Assembly (NCBI RefSeq): GCF_029227915.1
Contig: NC_079880.1
Coordinates: 15,582,001-15,646,000, forward strand
Origin: Hydractinia symbiolongicarpus
Taxonomy: Eukaryota > Cnidaria > Hydrozoa > Anthoathecata > Hydractiniidae
Direction: 5' to 3'
Length of the DNA: 64,000 nucleotides
Shown here: positions 9,656 through 17,120 of the stretch, one piece after another
Layout of the letters: the number at the start of each line of letters is the position of its first letter
Numbering within the stretch: the first letter of the stretch is position 1
The notes under the pieces: generated by a model
Database searches by the model: none
Seen by the model: the letters and a program-made list of their open reading frames with translations, nothing else
Told to the model about the DNA's origin: nothing
Position numbers and translations under genes: made by a program

Positions 9656-10888
9656 ATGATGGCTATGAAAGGGAAGAAGCAGCGTGTAAAAGTAAGTCAT
9701 GTGCCTAGTACGATTAATCAGAACGAGGATTTGTATGTTGACATCCCCAACCTGGGACAGAACGATGTAATTTTTCCAGGCAGTATCAAACTACTTTTCG
9801 ATCTGGAACTTACGGGAACAAATACGAAGCGCACTATCATCAACAATATAGGTAAATCCTTGGTGCAAAATCTTCGTATCACTTTGAATGGCAACGAGGT
9901 GCAAAATATTAGCGACTACAGGGTGCTCGCTACCTACAAAGACCTATGGTTGCCCAAGTTTGATCGGGAAAACAACTTGATCCTAGAGGGGATCAATCCC
10001 AACGACGGTACAATCCGCGCCCTACAGGCAAAAGAGACTGATAATGCAGGCACGGACGAGGAAAAAGCGATCGTCGCAGCCTATGGCAGCACCTTTTGCG
10101 TGCCCTTGGGCACAATGTTTGAATTGACACGAGACTTGCCGTTCTGCCAGGCAGGATTATACGACAGGCTGCAATTCGTTATCCATTTTGCATCATATGG
10201 TGACGTTATCAAAGATGGAGGTTTAGCAGCTGCTGGAAATACCGCAGCTAAAGCACCGGATGCCGCGTATAAGATCACTAATATAACACTAGAGTTTGAC
10301 AAGGTTAATAACGAGGGTCTCGCGAGCGCTATGATGTCACGGTATAGTTTTTTTGCGCTACCCTATGAAAGGGTACTCCGTAGCAAGGTTGTCACGATGA
10401 AAAAGGCTGACACAAGCTACAATTTGCAAATTGATACGCCTGCAAAAAATTTGAAAGGTGTTTTACTGCTCTTTGTAGACCCTGGAACATTGAAGGCTTA
10501 CTTGGGCGCTAACGAGGTGTTTTATAACCCAAAGATCGAAGAAATCTCGATCACTGTCGAGGGTGAGCCAAATGAAATCTACACGCACGCGATGCTCCCG
10601 AAAGATCACCTCGAGCAGACCGCAAACTTATTCGGTAGCCACGATTCGGAGGTGAAGATTGGGCAGTTCTTCACAGAGATATACGCCCTGTTTGTTGATT
10701 TCCGAGCATCACCTGATCATAGTCTCCGCGGTTCCGGAAGGCAATTACAGAGATTGTCAGACGGTATAACATTGCATATGACAAAGAAGGCAGACGGAAC
10801 AACCGGGAATATTAAATGCTACGTTTTCCTACTTCAGGATGCTCAGCTGAACATCTTAGATGGTAGATTTCACTCTGTGGAATACTGA
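9656..10888 (+). CDS. Putative major capsid protein, double jelly-roll type (410 aa)
   Basis: Intact, 410 aa. It is rich in predicted beta strands, with STINQNEDLYVDIPNLG near the N-terminus, PFCQAGLYDRLQFVIHF mid-way, ALPYERVLRSKVVTMKK, and a terminal GITLHM...VFLLQDAQLNI. I recall this family as a common element-encoded protein in cnidarian genomes; its size, position between penton-like and integrase genes, and conservation in B suggest the hexon-like capsid protein. That is inference: Polinton capsid proteins are often longer (about 500-650 aa). Start ATG 9656 (ATGATGGCTATG; 9662 is possible). It diverges from the coiled-coil gene across 84 bp holding a conserved CTAATAATAAAGCAT/CTAATAAAGCAT. 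Confidence 0.6.
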   Translation: MMAMKGKKQRVKVSHVPSTINQNEDLYVDIPNLGQNDVIFPGSIKLLFDLELTGTNTKRTIINNIGKSLVQNLRITLNGNEVQNISDYRVLATYKDLWLPKFDRENNLILEGINPNDGTIRALQAKETDNAGTDEEKAIVAAYGSTFCVPLGTMFELTRDLPFCQAGLYDRLQFVIHFASYGDVIKDGGLAAAGNTAAKAPDAAYKITNITLEFDKVNNEGLASAMMSRYSFFALPYERVLRSKVVTMKKADTSYNLQIDTPAKNLKGVLLLFVDPGTLKAYLGANEVFYNPKIEEISITVEGEPNEIYTHAMLPKDHLEQTANLFGSHDSEVKIGQFFTEIYALFVDFRASPDHSLRGSGRQLQRLSDGITLHMTKKADGTTGNIKCYVFLLQDAQLNILDGRFHSVEY

Positions 10889-10894
10889 AAATAA

Positions 10895-10945
10895 ATGGCA
10901 GTGACCACAATTTTGTATTTACCCTATTGGATAAATACAAAATAA
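10895..10945 (+). CDS. Possible 16-codon leader ORF over a hairpin
   Basis: ATG in the element's AAATAAATGGC context opens MAVTTILYLPYWINTK and stops just before the next gene. The codons span the 12-bp stem at 10910-10943. It may be a real micro-ORF or simply the stump of a gene; nothing similar is seen in B. Confidence 0.2.
   Translation: MAVTTILYLPYWINTK
10910..10943. terminator. Hairpin after the major capsid gene
   Basis: Perfect 12-bp stem ATTTTGTATTTA / TAAATACAAAAT with a 10-nt loop, 22 bp past the capsid stop. Confidence 0.5.
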
Positions 10946-10946
10946 T

Positions 10947-11299
10947 ATGGAAAACAAGAGCTGTTTAAAGTGTAAAAGGAGCCTTTTACTAGATGCATTC
11001 AAGGTGACGAAAAATGGTCAAACGACAAAAACATGCATCAAATGCCTCGATGTTAACAAGGCGTCACGGGAACGTACAAAGTGCCCGCATAAAAAGCAGA
11101 GGGCCCTATGTAAGGAGTGCAAGGGCAGTCAAATCTGCCCTCACGAAAAAAGGAGATCCAGGTGTAAGGAGTGCAAGGGCAGTGAATCTGCCCTCACGAA
11201 AGAATAAGATCCAAGTGCAAGGACTGCAAGGGCAGTCAAATCTGCGCACATCAAAAAAAGGAAATCCAGGTGCAAAGAATGCAAGAAGGTTAAACAATA
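10947..11299 (+). pseudogene. CxxC-repeat protein (N-terminal part of an HNH-type family), frameshifted
   Basis: An N-terminal CLKCKRSLLLDAF...CIKCLDVNKASRER finger is followed by tandem CPHxKxRxxCKECKG repeats, four in all once two single-base indels (about 11186 and in the A7 run near 11258) are allowed for. Such arrays occur in front of HNH nuclease domains in giant-virus and cnidarian proteins. Element C's relative (57089-57490, other strand and place) keeps an HNH-like end; here there is none. The final TAA directly abuts the next ATG (TAAATGG). Absent from B, so it is a mobile accessory gene. Confidence 0.55.
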
Positions 11300-11300
11300 A

Positions 11301-11657
11301 ATGGCAACTATCGGTGTTCTTGTGGCTTGTGCTGCGATTAATGCATTAGCCTTTAGCGGATCGAATTTCAGGCATGATAAAGCAATTGAACAACTTCAAG
11401 CAGCTCAGCAACAGTGGGTAAGAGATCGGCAGGCAAAGATCGATTGGTTTAACCATCAACGAGAGCTTAAAAGGCAAGCTTGAGAGAGCTTGAAGGAGCT
11501 CGATGAAGGCATGAGGGAGTACTATATCTCAACGATCGAAAAAGCTCCAAAACTATCCGATTTTTACAGACCTTCCAAGCAACAACAAGACGGCGAGCTT
11601 ACGTTCATCGTTGGATCCTTAGCCCTCCTTGGTTTTGCAGCGTACAAGTTCGCCTAG
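11301..11657 (+). pseudogene. Double-anchored small membrane protein, one TGA (118 codons)
   Basis: Starts MATIGVLVACAAINALAFSG (hydrophobic), continues with an amphipathic QLQAAQQQWVRDRQAKIDWF helix, then LSDFYRPSKQQQDGEL and a C-terminal hydrophobic FIVGSLALLGFAAYK. One TGA (11481-11483) stands where B has GGA. Homologues in B (28061-28459, own TAG) and C (53796-54042, N-terminus deleted). I know the family as uncharacterised cnidarian proteins. The native last codon and stop are replaced by GC-rich repeat R3, whose CGCCTAG supplies the stop. Confidence 0.6.
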
Positions 11658-11671
11658 CGTCTCCACCGGAG
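11651..11671 (+). repeat. GC-rich dispersed repeat, copy R3
   Basis: CGCCTAGCGTCTCC as in R1; provides the stop codon of the preceding gene. B has unrelated sequence here. Confidence 0.5.
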
Positions 11672-11704
11672 TTATATGTAAAATGTTTTCGACATGTAAT
11701 AAAC

Positions 11705-12721
11705 ATGTCGAAAGCACATATTCCCACAGAGAAGGAGGTAGAAAAATTGAGCAGTATTTACTATACCCCTGAAAATCTCTGGACTGATCGCAAGGCTGTT
11801 AAATTACTCGCTGAGCAGAGTGGACTACCTAAAAAGAAAGTCGTACACTGGCTGTCTAGGCAACTCTTATGGCTTAGACATATTCGAGGACCTAAAAGGA
11901 TTGATTACCCGCATTTTACCATTAAAAAACCTAATGAAATGCACCAATTTAACTTGCTCTACATGCCTCATGACAAAGTCTACAGCAACGTGTACAAATA
12001 TATCCTCACAGGGATCGATGTAGCCTCGAGATACAAGGTAGCTAGACCATTGAGAACGAAGAAAGCCAGCGAAGTCGCTGACATGATCAAGGACATTTAC
12101 GCGAAGCCCGGAGGCAAAGCAGGACCTTTACGCTATCCGAAGATCTTCCAGTGCGACAACGGTAGTGAGTTCAAGTCAGATGTGACGAAGCTGCTAGAGG
12201 GCAAGGGCGTCGAGATTAAGCGCGCAACCACCAAATATCATCATACGTTCACAGCCTTTGTTGAGTCCTATAACAAGGTGCTCGCTGAGAGACTGTTCAA
12301 GTCCCAGGATGCACAAGAGTTGGTCACTGAAGAGACTAGTACCACATGGGTGAAACATCTGTACACCATCGTCAAAAGCATGAACAATACCAAGACTGCC
12401 ATGATCGGGATGAAACCCAACAAGGCAATCAAGCTAGATGAAGTTCCACTTACGAAAGACCCGCGGCCTGAAGAAATGCCGTTACCTGATGACGGCCTCT
12501 ACCTCTACCTGCTGCAGCCTGGAGAAGAGCATGGTGATGCGAAAAGACGTGCAACGGACGCTTGGTGGAGCAAAAAGACGTATAGACTCGACCGTATCGT
12601 GGCGGGTAGCCGTCTGTTGTACTATCTTGCAGGTGGGCCCGAACGTAGTTTTGTGGCAGTGGAGCTCATGCTGATCCCAGAGGATGTTGAAGTACCTCCA
12701 GAGCATGTCAAAGAGTGGTAG
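11705..12721 (+). CDS. Polinton DDE integrase (rve family), first catalytic Asp replaced
   Basis: Full length, 338 aa. An N-terminal helical and HTH-like region (KAVKLLAEQSGLPKKKVVHW) precedes the RNase-H-like core: QFNLLYMPHD (residues 81-90), TGIDVASRYKVARPLRTKK, QCDNGSEFK (D151) and FVESYNK (E187). A C-terminal module follows (LYLYLLQPGEEHGD, RRATDAWWSKKTYRLD, GPERSF). The first aspartate of the DDE triad, D in QFD of both B and C, is Asn83 here (codon AAC 11951-11953), so the enzyme should be inactive even though the frame is open. Integrase joins the linear viral DNA to host DNA. It starts 47 bp after the previous stop at AATAAACATG. Confidence 0.92.
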   Translation: MSKAHIPTEKEVEKLSSIYYTPENLWTDRKAVKLLAEQSGLPKKKVVHWLSRQLLWLRHIRGPKRIDYPHFTIKKPNEMHQFNLLYMPHDKVYSNVYKYILTGIDVASRYKVARPLRTKKASEVADMIKDIYAKPGGKAGPLRYPKIFQCDNGSEFKSDVTKLLEGKGVEIKRATTKYHHTFTAFVESYNKVLAERLFKSQDAQELVTEETSTTWVKHLYTIVKSMNNTKTAMIGMKPNKAIKLDEVPLTKDPRPEEMPLPDDGLYLYLLQPGEEHGDAKRRATDAWWSKKTYRLDRIVAGSRLLYYLAGGPERSFVAVELMLIPEDVEVPPEHVKEW

Positions 12722-12735
12722 ATGTGTGCTAGCGC

Positions 12736-12770
12736 AGTGCCCCTGCGGAGACGGCCGCAAGGCGATCTGC
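12736..12770 (-). repeat. GC-rich dispersed repeat, copy R4
   Basis: GCGGAGACGGCCGCAAGGCGATC after the integrase stop is the family core (the stretch is 23 bases of which GAGACGG and GGCGATC match R2/R5). The corresponding spot in B lacks it. Confidence 0.5.
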
Positions 12771-12777
12771 GACTCTG

Positions 12778-12805
12778 TTTTTATAGCTCGATCGAGCTAC
12801 AAAAA
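12778..12805. terminator. Convergent-junction hairpin c (element A)
   Basis: Perfect 16-bp palindrome TAGCTCGATCGAGCTA inside a T5...A5 frame, between integrase (+) and the BRO array (-). B has a diverged palindrome at the same junction (29481-29502). Confidence 0.6.
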
Positions 12806-12814
12806 TATCGGGGG

Positions 12815-13517
12815 CTAAGCCATGTCGAGCATTCCCTCAAACAACTCACGCGTATCATCTTCGGGCAGGGTAAAGTGGTTTTTGTAAGAGTTCGCAGACC
12901 CTAGGGTGTCCTCCTTAAACCAACACCAGGTGTGTATCGCGTTAGGATCGTCACATCTCCCGAGTATAGTGCTCTCGGGGTACTTTGTCATCAGTATACC
13001 CATGCTAGTGTGTAAAACAGGGTTATAAATTGGACTTAAAGAGGTTATGTGAGACAGATTATTTATCTGCCAACTCACTCCCATACCACGACGGCAAAGC
13101 TGTGTATATTTCAGAGCCTGGTTTGTACCAGCTGGAACTTTGTTTCCCTCTCGGGTTATATTCTCATCAAGACTGGAAGCCGCCGAAGCATTCAGAACGT
13201 GGGTTTTCGAAGAGGTTTTGGGTTCTGCCTTGGATTTCTTACACCTTAAAAGGAAGCAATAGAGACCGGGTTCTGTCAGTAACATCGTGTCTGGATGAAG
13301 GGGGTCAATATCGACCCCCTTGTCTTCTGCGGTACTTTTAACCTCCCAGGCCCGCTTTACATGCTTCTCCGGTACATGTGCCTGAATAGCTTTTCTACCA
13401 TCACGATTATCATCATAGCCGACAGCTCTCCACACGTCTTTGGATACGAGGCATTGGCCTCTTTCCTTAATGTACAAAGAACGAACTTTGCTGTCTTCGA
13501 AAACTGACCAAGGACAT
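12815..13517 (-). pseudogene. BRO-domain protein, copy 3 (leftmost)
   Basis: BRO-N fold signature: LVSKDVWRAVGYDDNRDGRKAIQAHV, then MLLTEPGLYCFLLRCKKSKAEP. After a break comes a C-terminal domain (YPESTI, DDPNAIHTWCWFKED, NHFTLPEDDTRELFEGML) that B's single BRO gene also ends with. A 1-nt frameshift near 13495 separates the ATG at 13515-13517 from the domain. BRO proteins are DNA-binding factors of large DNA viruses. A 24-nt palindrome (13298-13321) lies in the loop just before TEPGLY. The gene is preceded by the GAGCCTTGGCGTGTA repeat shared by all three BRO copies. Confidence 0.65.
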
Positions 13518-13559
13518 TATACACGCCAAGGCTCAGTTTTTTTTGTGATTCGAAAAAAG

Positions 13560-14319
13560 TCACAAAATTACTGGATCCAAGCTGACATCGCCTATCGGCC
13601 GTGTCAGCGGAAGGGCGAAGCCCGTCTCCGCAGAAGCACGGGCGATCGATGCATCCACGCTCTCGGAGCCAGTTGTAATGTACATTTGGACGACCGTTGG
13701 GATGATCTTGTTGTGAATATTTTGCGCTACATAGCCCACATATAGCGATATTCATCGTTGTTATTCTTTTGGATTATAACCATATCCTTTCGAGGATCTT
13801 GCGACATGTTCCATGTCGCTGTCGTAGCTCTGTAATTTCTTGCGCTTGTACCGCAAGTTGTCTATCTTTTTCTTCAAGATCATCCTCCAGCACCATAAGT
13901 TGTCTATCCCTGTCCTCCAAGTCGTCGTTGAGGAGCGCCAGAGCTTGACGCTGCTCTTCGATAGTCTTGAACTCTACTTTTTGATGTATTATTGGAAACA
14001 TTGTGTTGCAGCAATATTTCCTGAACCTTCTCGCTTTGGGTTGCTGGCTTCTAAACACCAGCTCATACATACCCTCTTCATTGATGTAGAGGTCGTAGTA
14101 TTGAGAGTCGGATGGCCATTTCACAGGTTCCCCGGGGGAACCACTCAGTTGCCACTTTTGAGTGTAATTTTCCTGACTACAGTGGTTGCGGATGGTATCA
14201 AATGTGTCTTTTTTGTACTCCAGTGCCCCTTGTACTACTTCTTTAGCACGAGTCCAAGGGCGACCGTTGATATTTAAGGTATGTAACTTGGTATTGTTAA
14301 ATTCAACAAGACAAGACAT
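13560..14319 (-). pseudogene. BRO-domain protein with coiled coil, copy 2 (central)
   Basis: Starts MSCLVEFNNTKLHTLNINGRPW. BRO-N signatures are AKEVVQGALEYKKDTFDTI, INEEGMYELVFRSQQPKARRFRKY, then a heptad-like coiled coil (DDLEDRDRQLMVLEDDLEEKDRQLAVQ). The 187-codon frame ends at 13774; further BRO C-terminal coding continues in another frame (about 13560-13750), where the GC-rich repeat R5 is embedded. It matches B's 29516-30378 best and is probably the ancestral copy. A 17-nt palindrome (14126-14142) sits before INEEGMY. Role unknown; BRO proteins bind DNA and may regulate expression. Confidence 0.7.
13583..13650 (+). repeat. GC-rich dispersed repeat, copy R5 (longest)
   Basis: 68 bp holding both family blocks: CGCCTATCGGCCGTGTCAGC with GGAAGGGC (complement of R2, one mismatch in 30) and CCGTCTCCGCAGAAGCACGG (compare R1 and R6). 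Lies in the tail of BRO copy 2. Confidence 0.7.
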
Positions 14320-14343
14320 CTTTCTTTTACACGCCAAGGCTCA

Positions 14344-14594
14344 ACCACAGTTTTTTGTGATTCGAGCCTTCGCATTTTCCGGGGCAGCACCTCTTCAACA
14401 ACCCATTCCAAAAAGGGTTCTGCCTCAGGTCTGCCACACCTCAAAAGGAAGCAATAAAGGTCTGGCAGCAAAACTGTGTTTGGCTGGGTGTGGACAGATC
14501 TGTCCACACCTTTTCAAGGAACTGACGATATTTTTTGTAGCCTCGTGAATCTACAAAAAAGTTGAGTCTTCGAGCACTATACACGCCAAGGCTC
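14344..14594 (-). pseudogene. BRO-domain protein, copy 1 (partial)
   Basis: Two frames together give a short BRO-N: VDSRGYKKYRQFLEKVWTDL, then LLPDLYCFLLRCGRPEAEPFLEWVVEEVLP, which matches the LYxxLxRSxxPxAxxFxxWVxxEVLP end of BRO-N. A frameshift lies at a perfect 24-nt palindrome (14487-14510). It begins at the GAGCCTTGGCGTGTA repeat (14580-14595) and ends at the next copy of it, so it looks like one unit of a head-to-tail array. Confidence 0.55.
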
Positions 14595-14768
14595 ATAGAT
14601 CCAATAATGAACACCAAGCTGAGGAAGCCATGGATATTTTTTGCATAACTCTTCAATATCCCGAGTCATGTTTACCAGTTTGCTGTCATCATGCACTGCA
14701 TCTATCAGTCTGTCGTGGGCTCTCAAAAGAGCCTGATACACAGCTTTAATTACGCTCTCATTATCCAT
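14577..14768 (-). CDS. Small hypothetical protein (63 aa)
   Basis: MDNESVIKAVYQALLRAHDR, then a helical DIEELCKKYPWLPQLG stretch, ending in YEPWRV encoded by the BRO-array repeat. It lies between BRO copy 1 and the ATPase gene and ends 14 bp past the ATPase stop on the same strand. I do not recognise it and found no copy in B or C. Its C-terminus was probably replaced when the array formed. Confidence 0.4.
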   Translation of the reverse strand: MDNESVIKAVYQALLRAHDRLIDAVHDDSKLVNMTRDIEELCKKYPWLPQLGVHYWIYEPWRV

Positions 14769-14781
14769 CTTTTCTTATATG

Positions 14782-15399
14782 TCAAGACTTGCATCCAACA
14801 ATCTTGTAACTTCTAGGATGCTCCAGTCTTACGTACAAGCAAGCGTGCTTTGACTTTTTGAGCTGAGCCTTAATAATGGAAATTTCTTCCCTACTTGAAA
14901 TTACATCGTTCTCTTCATGAATGGGCTCAAACTCCTTCCGATTCTTCGGATACCAGACAAAAAGCTGTTTCATTTGATCCCTTACTGTTATTGGAATCTT
15001 CTTATATCTTTGTGTTAGTAGCCAAAGACTGTGTTTGCGATGTCTACCCGAAACAGCTAGTTCTAGCAACGCACCACGAGTTTTGTCGAGACTCTCGTCG
15101 GCTATCATATCGTCAACGATAAACAACGTCTCTTCGCCCGCCAGCAATGACGACAGTTTTTGAATCCACTCGAACAGCTGCTCCTTGGGCTCTATCAGAA
15201 AGACATAGTCATCCCTCCATAGCGAGGATCTCTCTTGATAAGTGTTGTTCCAGCGGAGGGTAGGGCAGAGAATGACAATGTTGTCGAAATGCTGCCTATA
15301 CTCGTTCTCAACCAAATCCAGGACACGCTGCGTCTTGCCACAGCTTGTCGACCCGGTGAAGATTGCCGTATGCGGCTCCTTGACAATGTCTAGAGTTAT
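14782..15399 (-). pseudogene. FtsK/HerA-like genome-packaging ATPase, start codon lost
   Basis: About 205 codons, open throughout. Walker A GSTSCGKT at 15331-15354 (codons 16-23), LCPTLRWN, Walker B-type LFIVDDMIADESLD, then ELAVSGRHRKHSLWLLTQRY with the sensor-like TQ, and a FVWYPKNRKE tail. The family is the small Polinton/adintovirus DNA packaging ATPase (A32-like), which I recognise confidently. No ATG precedes Walker A: the frame opens after TAA with ATA at 15397-15399, in AATAAATA where sister genes have AATAAATG, so the start was probably lost by one G-to-A change. B and C are damaged differently. Confidence 0.85.
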
Positions 15400-15422
15400 T
15401 TATTTTTTTTTATCTAGACATT
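15386..15422. repeat. Inverted repeat around the ATPase start
   Basis: ATGTCTAGA (15386-15394) and TCTAGACAT (15414-15422) flank a T-rich 19-nt loop; possibly part of the promoter or chance. Confidence 0.3.
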
Positions 15423-15510
15423 TGACACTTCGTTCGTTCCCTTTGATTCTAAAGTTGTTTAGCGGCGAAAGACTTTTTTTACACAGCATTTCTTGGTCTC
15501 CATGTTTAAC

Positions 15511-15537
15511 TCGTGTTTACCCTCGGGGTAAACACGA
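15511..15537. terminator. Hairpin after the 80-aa membrane gene
   Basis: Perfect 12-bp stem TCGTGTTTACCC / GGGTAAACACGA with a 3-nt loop, 11 bp past the stop of the 15548-15790 gene. Element C has an unrelated 12-bp palindrome at the same relative place (57488-57520). Confidence 0.55.
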
Positions 15538-15547
15538 ATATGGTCAA

Positions 15548-15790
15548 CTATTTTGTAGGCATCATGGAACGCTTATACCACCCTTGTTTTATCGCGTAAT
15601 CGTCGAATAATATCGCTCCTGTCATATATCCAGCGAGCTTCAAGCCGTCCTCCATGTCCATCTTGGCCCCCGGTCTAGAAACTCCCAGAGCCTTTTTTGC
15701 GCCTAGCGCCAAGACAATAGTATAGGATACTAGTCTGACAGATTCCCACAAGGAATCAACGACTTCTTTCTCATACTCTTTGCTGCTCAT
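15548..15790 (-). CDS. Small membrane protein, conserved Polinton family (80 aa)
   Basis: Intact. SLWESVRLVSYTIVLALGAKKALG is a membrane-prone helix; MEDGLKLAGYMTGAILFDDYAIKQGW is a second conserved block found nearly unchanged in B (31160-31402, two adjacent stops) and C (57532-57789, intact). Such strong conservation among otherwise diverged copies indicates past selection. The start is ATG in TTATAAATGAGC, 10 bp after the previous gene's stop. I know the family only as uncharacterised cnidarian proteins. A small membrane-associated virion protein is plausible. Confidence 0.65.
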   Translation of the reverse strand: MSSKEYEKEVVDSLWESVRLVSYTIVLALGAKKALGVSRPGAKMDMEDGLKLAGYMTGAILFDDYAIKQGWYKRSMMPTK

Positions 15791-15800
15791 TTATAATAGG

Positions 15801-16190
15801 TTATCGCATCTTGAAAATGTCGATATCAGGTTGACGCTCTTCGCGTTGCTTTTGCGTTGGTTGAGACGGCCCTTCCGCTGACATCGCCTGGCGGCTCCAC
15901 AGGAGCACGGGCGCACATGTGGAGACGCTAGGCTCTGGGGTTTCAGCAGGCTGCTTACGTATGTAATAGAATGCCACGAAAACGGCAAGTACGGCAATAC
16001 CTGCTGCGCCATAGAGATATGCACTGAACTTGTCAGGACCTGCGACAGTTTCCTGATCATCTTGCGAAGTACTTTTGCCCAAGTTCTTCTGTAAGTCAGC
16101 CTTGTTCTTGCGATTCCATTCAGCAAGTCTTTTGCCAGCAGCAACACGACCCTCATTCTTCTTGGTTATGACTTGGTTAGATTCACTCAT
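15801..16190 (-). CDS. Basic single-pass membrane protein (129 aa)
   Basis: Intact. The N-terminus is basic, with the block RVAAGKRLAEWNRK, then a linker, then a membrane helix YLYGAAGIAVLAVFVAFYYI (about 70-89), and a Pro/Gln-rich tail ending QPDIDIFKM. The RVAAGKRLAE block recurs in element C (58157 side) and the tail in B and C. The segment TCAPVLLWSRQAMSAEGPSQ is encoded by inserted GC-rich repeat R6 and has no match in B or C. Start ATG in AAATAAATGAGTG. Function unknown; the basic N-terminus could contact DNA on one face of a membrane. Confidence 0.6.
   Translation of the reverse strand: MSESNQVITKKNEGRVAAGKRLAEWNRKNKADLQKNLGKSTSQDDQETVAGPDKFSAYLYGAAGIAVLAVFVAFYYIRKQPAETPEPSVSTCAPVLLWSRQAMSAEGPSQPTQKQREERQPDIDIFKMR
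15863..15933 (-). repeat. GC-rich dispersed repeat, copy R6 (inside a coding region)
   Basis: About 70 bp with the 21-base block shared exactly with R2 and a second block, CTCCACAGGAGCACGGGCG, shared with R1 and R5. Inserted in frame in the 129-aa gene. Confidence 0.75.
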
Positions 16191-16309
16191 TTATTTAGTT
16201 GGAGACTTCATGTGTTGGAAAAATAGTAGATGAAAAGAAGTCCTGAAGTGTCCCGATCGGGGGTGGTGGACTCTAGTTCTCATACCACCTACAAGGAGGG
16301 GAAAGCCAT

Positions 16310-16543
16310 CTACTGTTTTAAACGGCCGAAGGCGTATCTTATCGCGTTCTTATACGAAGTCCTCACTAAATTACACGCCTGTGGTGGAAAGCGATCAGCT
16401 TTCCACCACAGGCGTGAGTGGGAGTCACCGTAGATACCACACCAATCTGTGTACCGTGCTCTTATTCTGAGCATTTTCCCCCTGCTTACACTATCAATAT
16501 TTTCACGATTGCTCATGTGAACCTTCGAAAGACTGCTCCCCAT
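16310..16543 (-). CDS. Small basic protein with N-myristoylation-type start (77 aa)
   Basis: Starts MGSSLSK, which fits the Met-Gly-x-x-x-Ser N-myristoylation pattern; B's copy starts MGNSLSK. The core RYTDWCGIYGDSHSR and RFPPQAC...IRYA are conserved in B. Between them a perfect 43-nt palindrome (16374-16416) replaces a block present in B, keeping the frame. The gene overlaps the end of the upstream 205-aa gene by 41 nt in another frame, so I chose the internal ATG rather than the upstream MKSKKK start. Likely membrane-tethered; its partner may be the matrix or capsid. No copy seen in C. Confidence 0.6.
   Translation of the reverse strand: MGSSLSKVHMSNRENIDSVSRGKMLRIRARYTDWCGIYGDSHSRLWWKADRFPPQACNLVRTSYKNAIRYAFGRLKQ
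16374..16416. repeat. Perfect 43-nt palindrome inside a gene
   Basis: 19-bp arms (CACGCCTGTGGTGGAAAGC and complement) around GATCA. B has only the left half recognisable at 31743-31765, with unrelated sequence on the right. Confidence 0.85.
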
Positions 16544-17120
16544 CTTTTTCTTGCTTTTCATCTGTCTTATGCTTCACGGAGAGCTGAGTGTGATTAATGG
16601 TATGAGCAGCAACCAATAGTGGCGCTAGAAATTTTCCAAAGGCAGAGTACACAAGGATCCCCAAATCTGCCATGGAGTCTTTAATGATGGGGTCCTCTTC
16701 GATGTTTTTTTTCAGACCCTCCGCACTATCGAGTTGAACAACATTACCTACAGCCTTCGCGTACATGCTAATTGCATGTGAAGATAGTGCCTTGGCGGTC
16801 TTTTCTCCATTTTCGTGGAGCTCTCGTTGAATGAATTCCGCATACGCTTTTTCGATCACCTCATCTGGTGCCTTGTCAGCAAAGCTTTCAGTACATTTAT
16901 TCGGCAAGAGATGCTGTTTGCCTTTGCGTATAGCATCTTTCAAAGCTTGACGTTTGTCGATAGGTTTTTCTTTGGGTTGAAAGGCTTCCGCAGGTGTGTC
17001 ATCAAATATAGCTGTAATCTCACTCATCTTTATTAGAAGCCTTCTATAGCGCAAAAAGCAGAGCACGATCAAGACGTACGGAAGAATTATTGCTACAGTC
17101 AGGTCTATGTCGTTCATCAT
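16503..17120 (-). CDS. Membrane-anchored helical protein, conserved Polinton family (205 aa)
   Basis: An N-terminal membrane helix (LTVAIILPYVLIVLCFL, residues 7-23) followed by RYRR, then ALKDAIRKGKQHLLPNKCTESFADKAP and a conserved hydrophobic end EDPIIKDSMADLGILVYSAFG, LAPLLVAAHTINHTQ. The start is ATG 17120; ATG 17027 (AATAAAGATGAG) could begin a shorter protein without the anchor, and in B and C the anchor part and body are separated by lesions at this very point. So two genes (a micro membrane peptide plus a ~175-aa protein) are an alternative reading. Uncharacterised family known to me from cnidarian genomes. Confidence 0.6.
   Translation of the reverse strand: MMNDIDLTVAIILPYVLIVLCFLRYRRLLIKMSEITAIFDDTPAEAFQPKEKPIDKRQALKDAIRKGKQHLLPNKCTESFADKAPDEVIEKAYAEFIQRELHENGEKTAKALSSHAISMYAKAVGNVVQLDSAEGLKKNIEEDPIIKDSMADLGILVYSAFGKFLAPLLVAAHTINHTQLSVKHKTDEKQEKDGEQSFEGSHEQS

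Noticed and set aside
13030-13345. Plus-strand frames of about 100 codons over the BRO array
   Set aside because: Antisense of the BRO coding sequence, no homology or start context.
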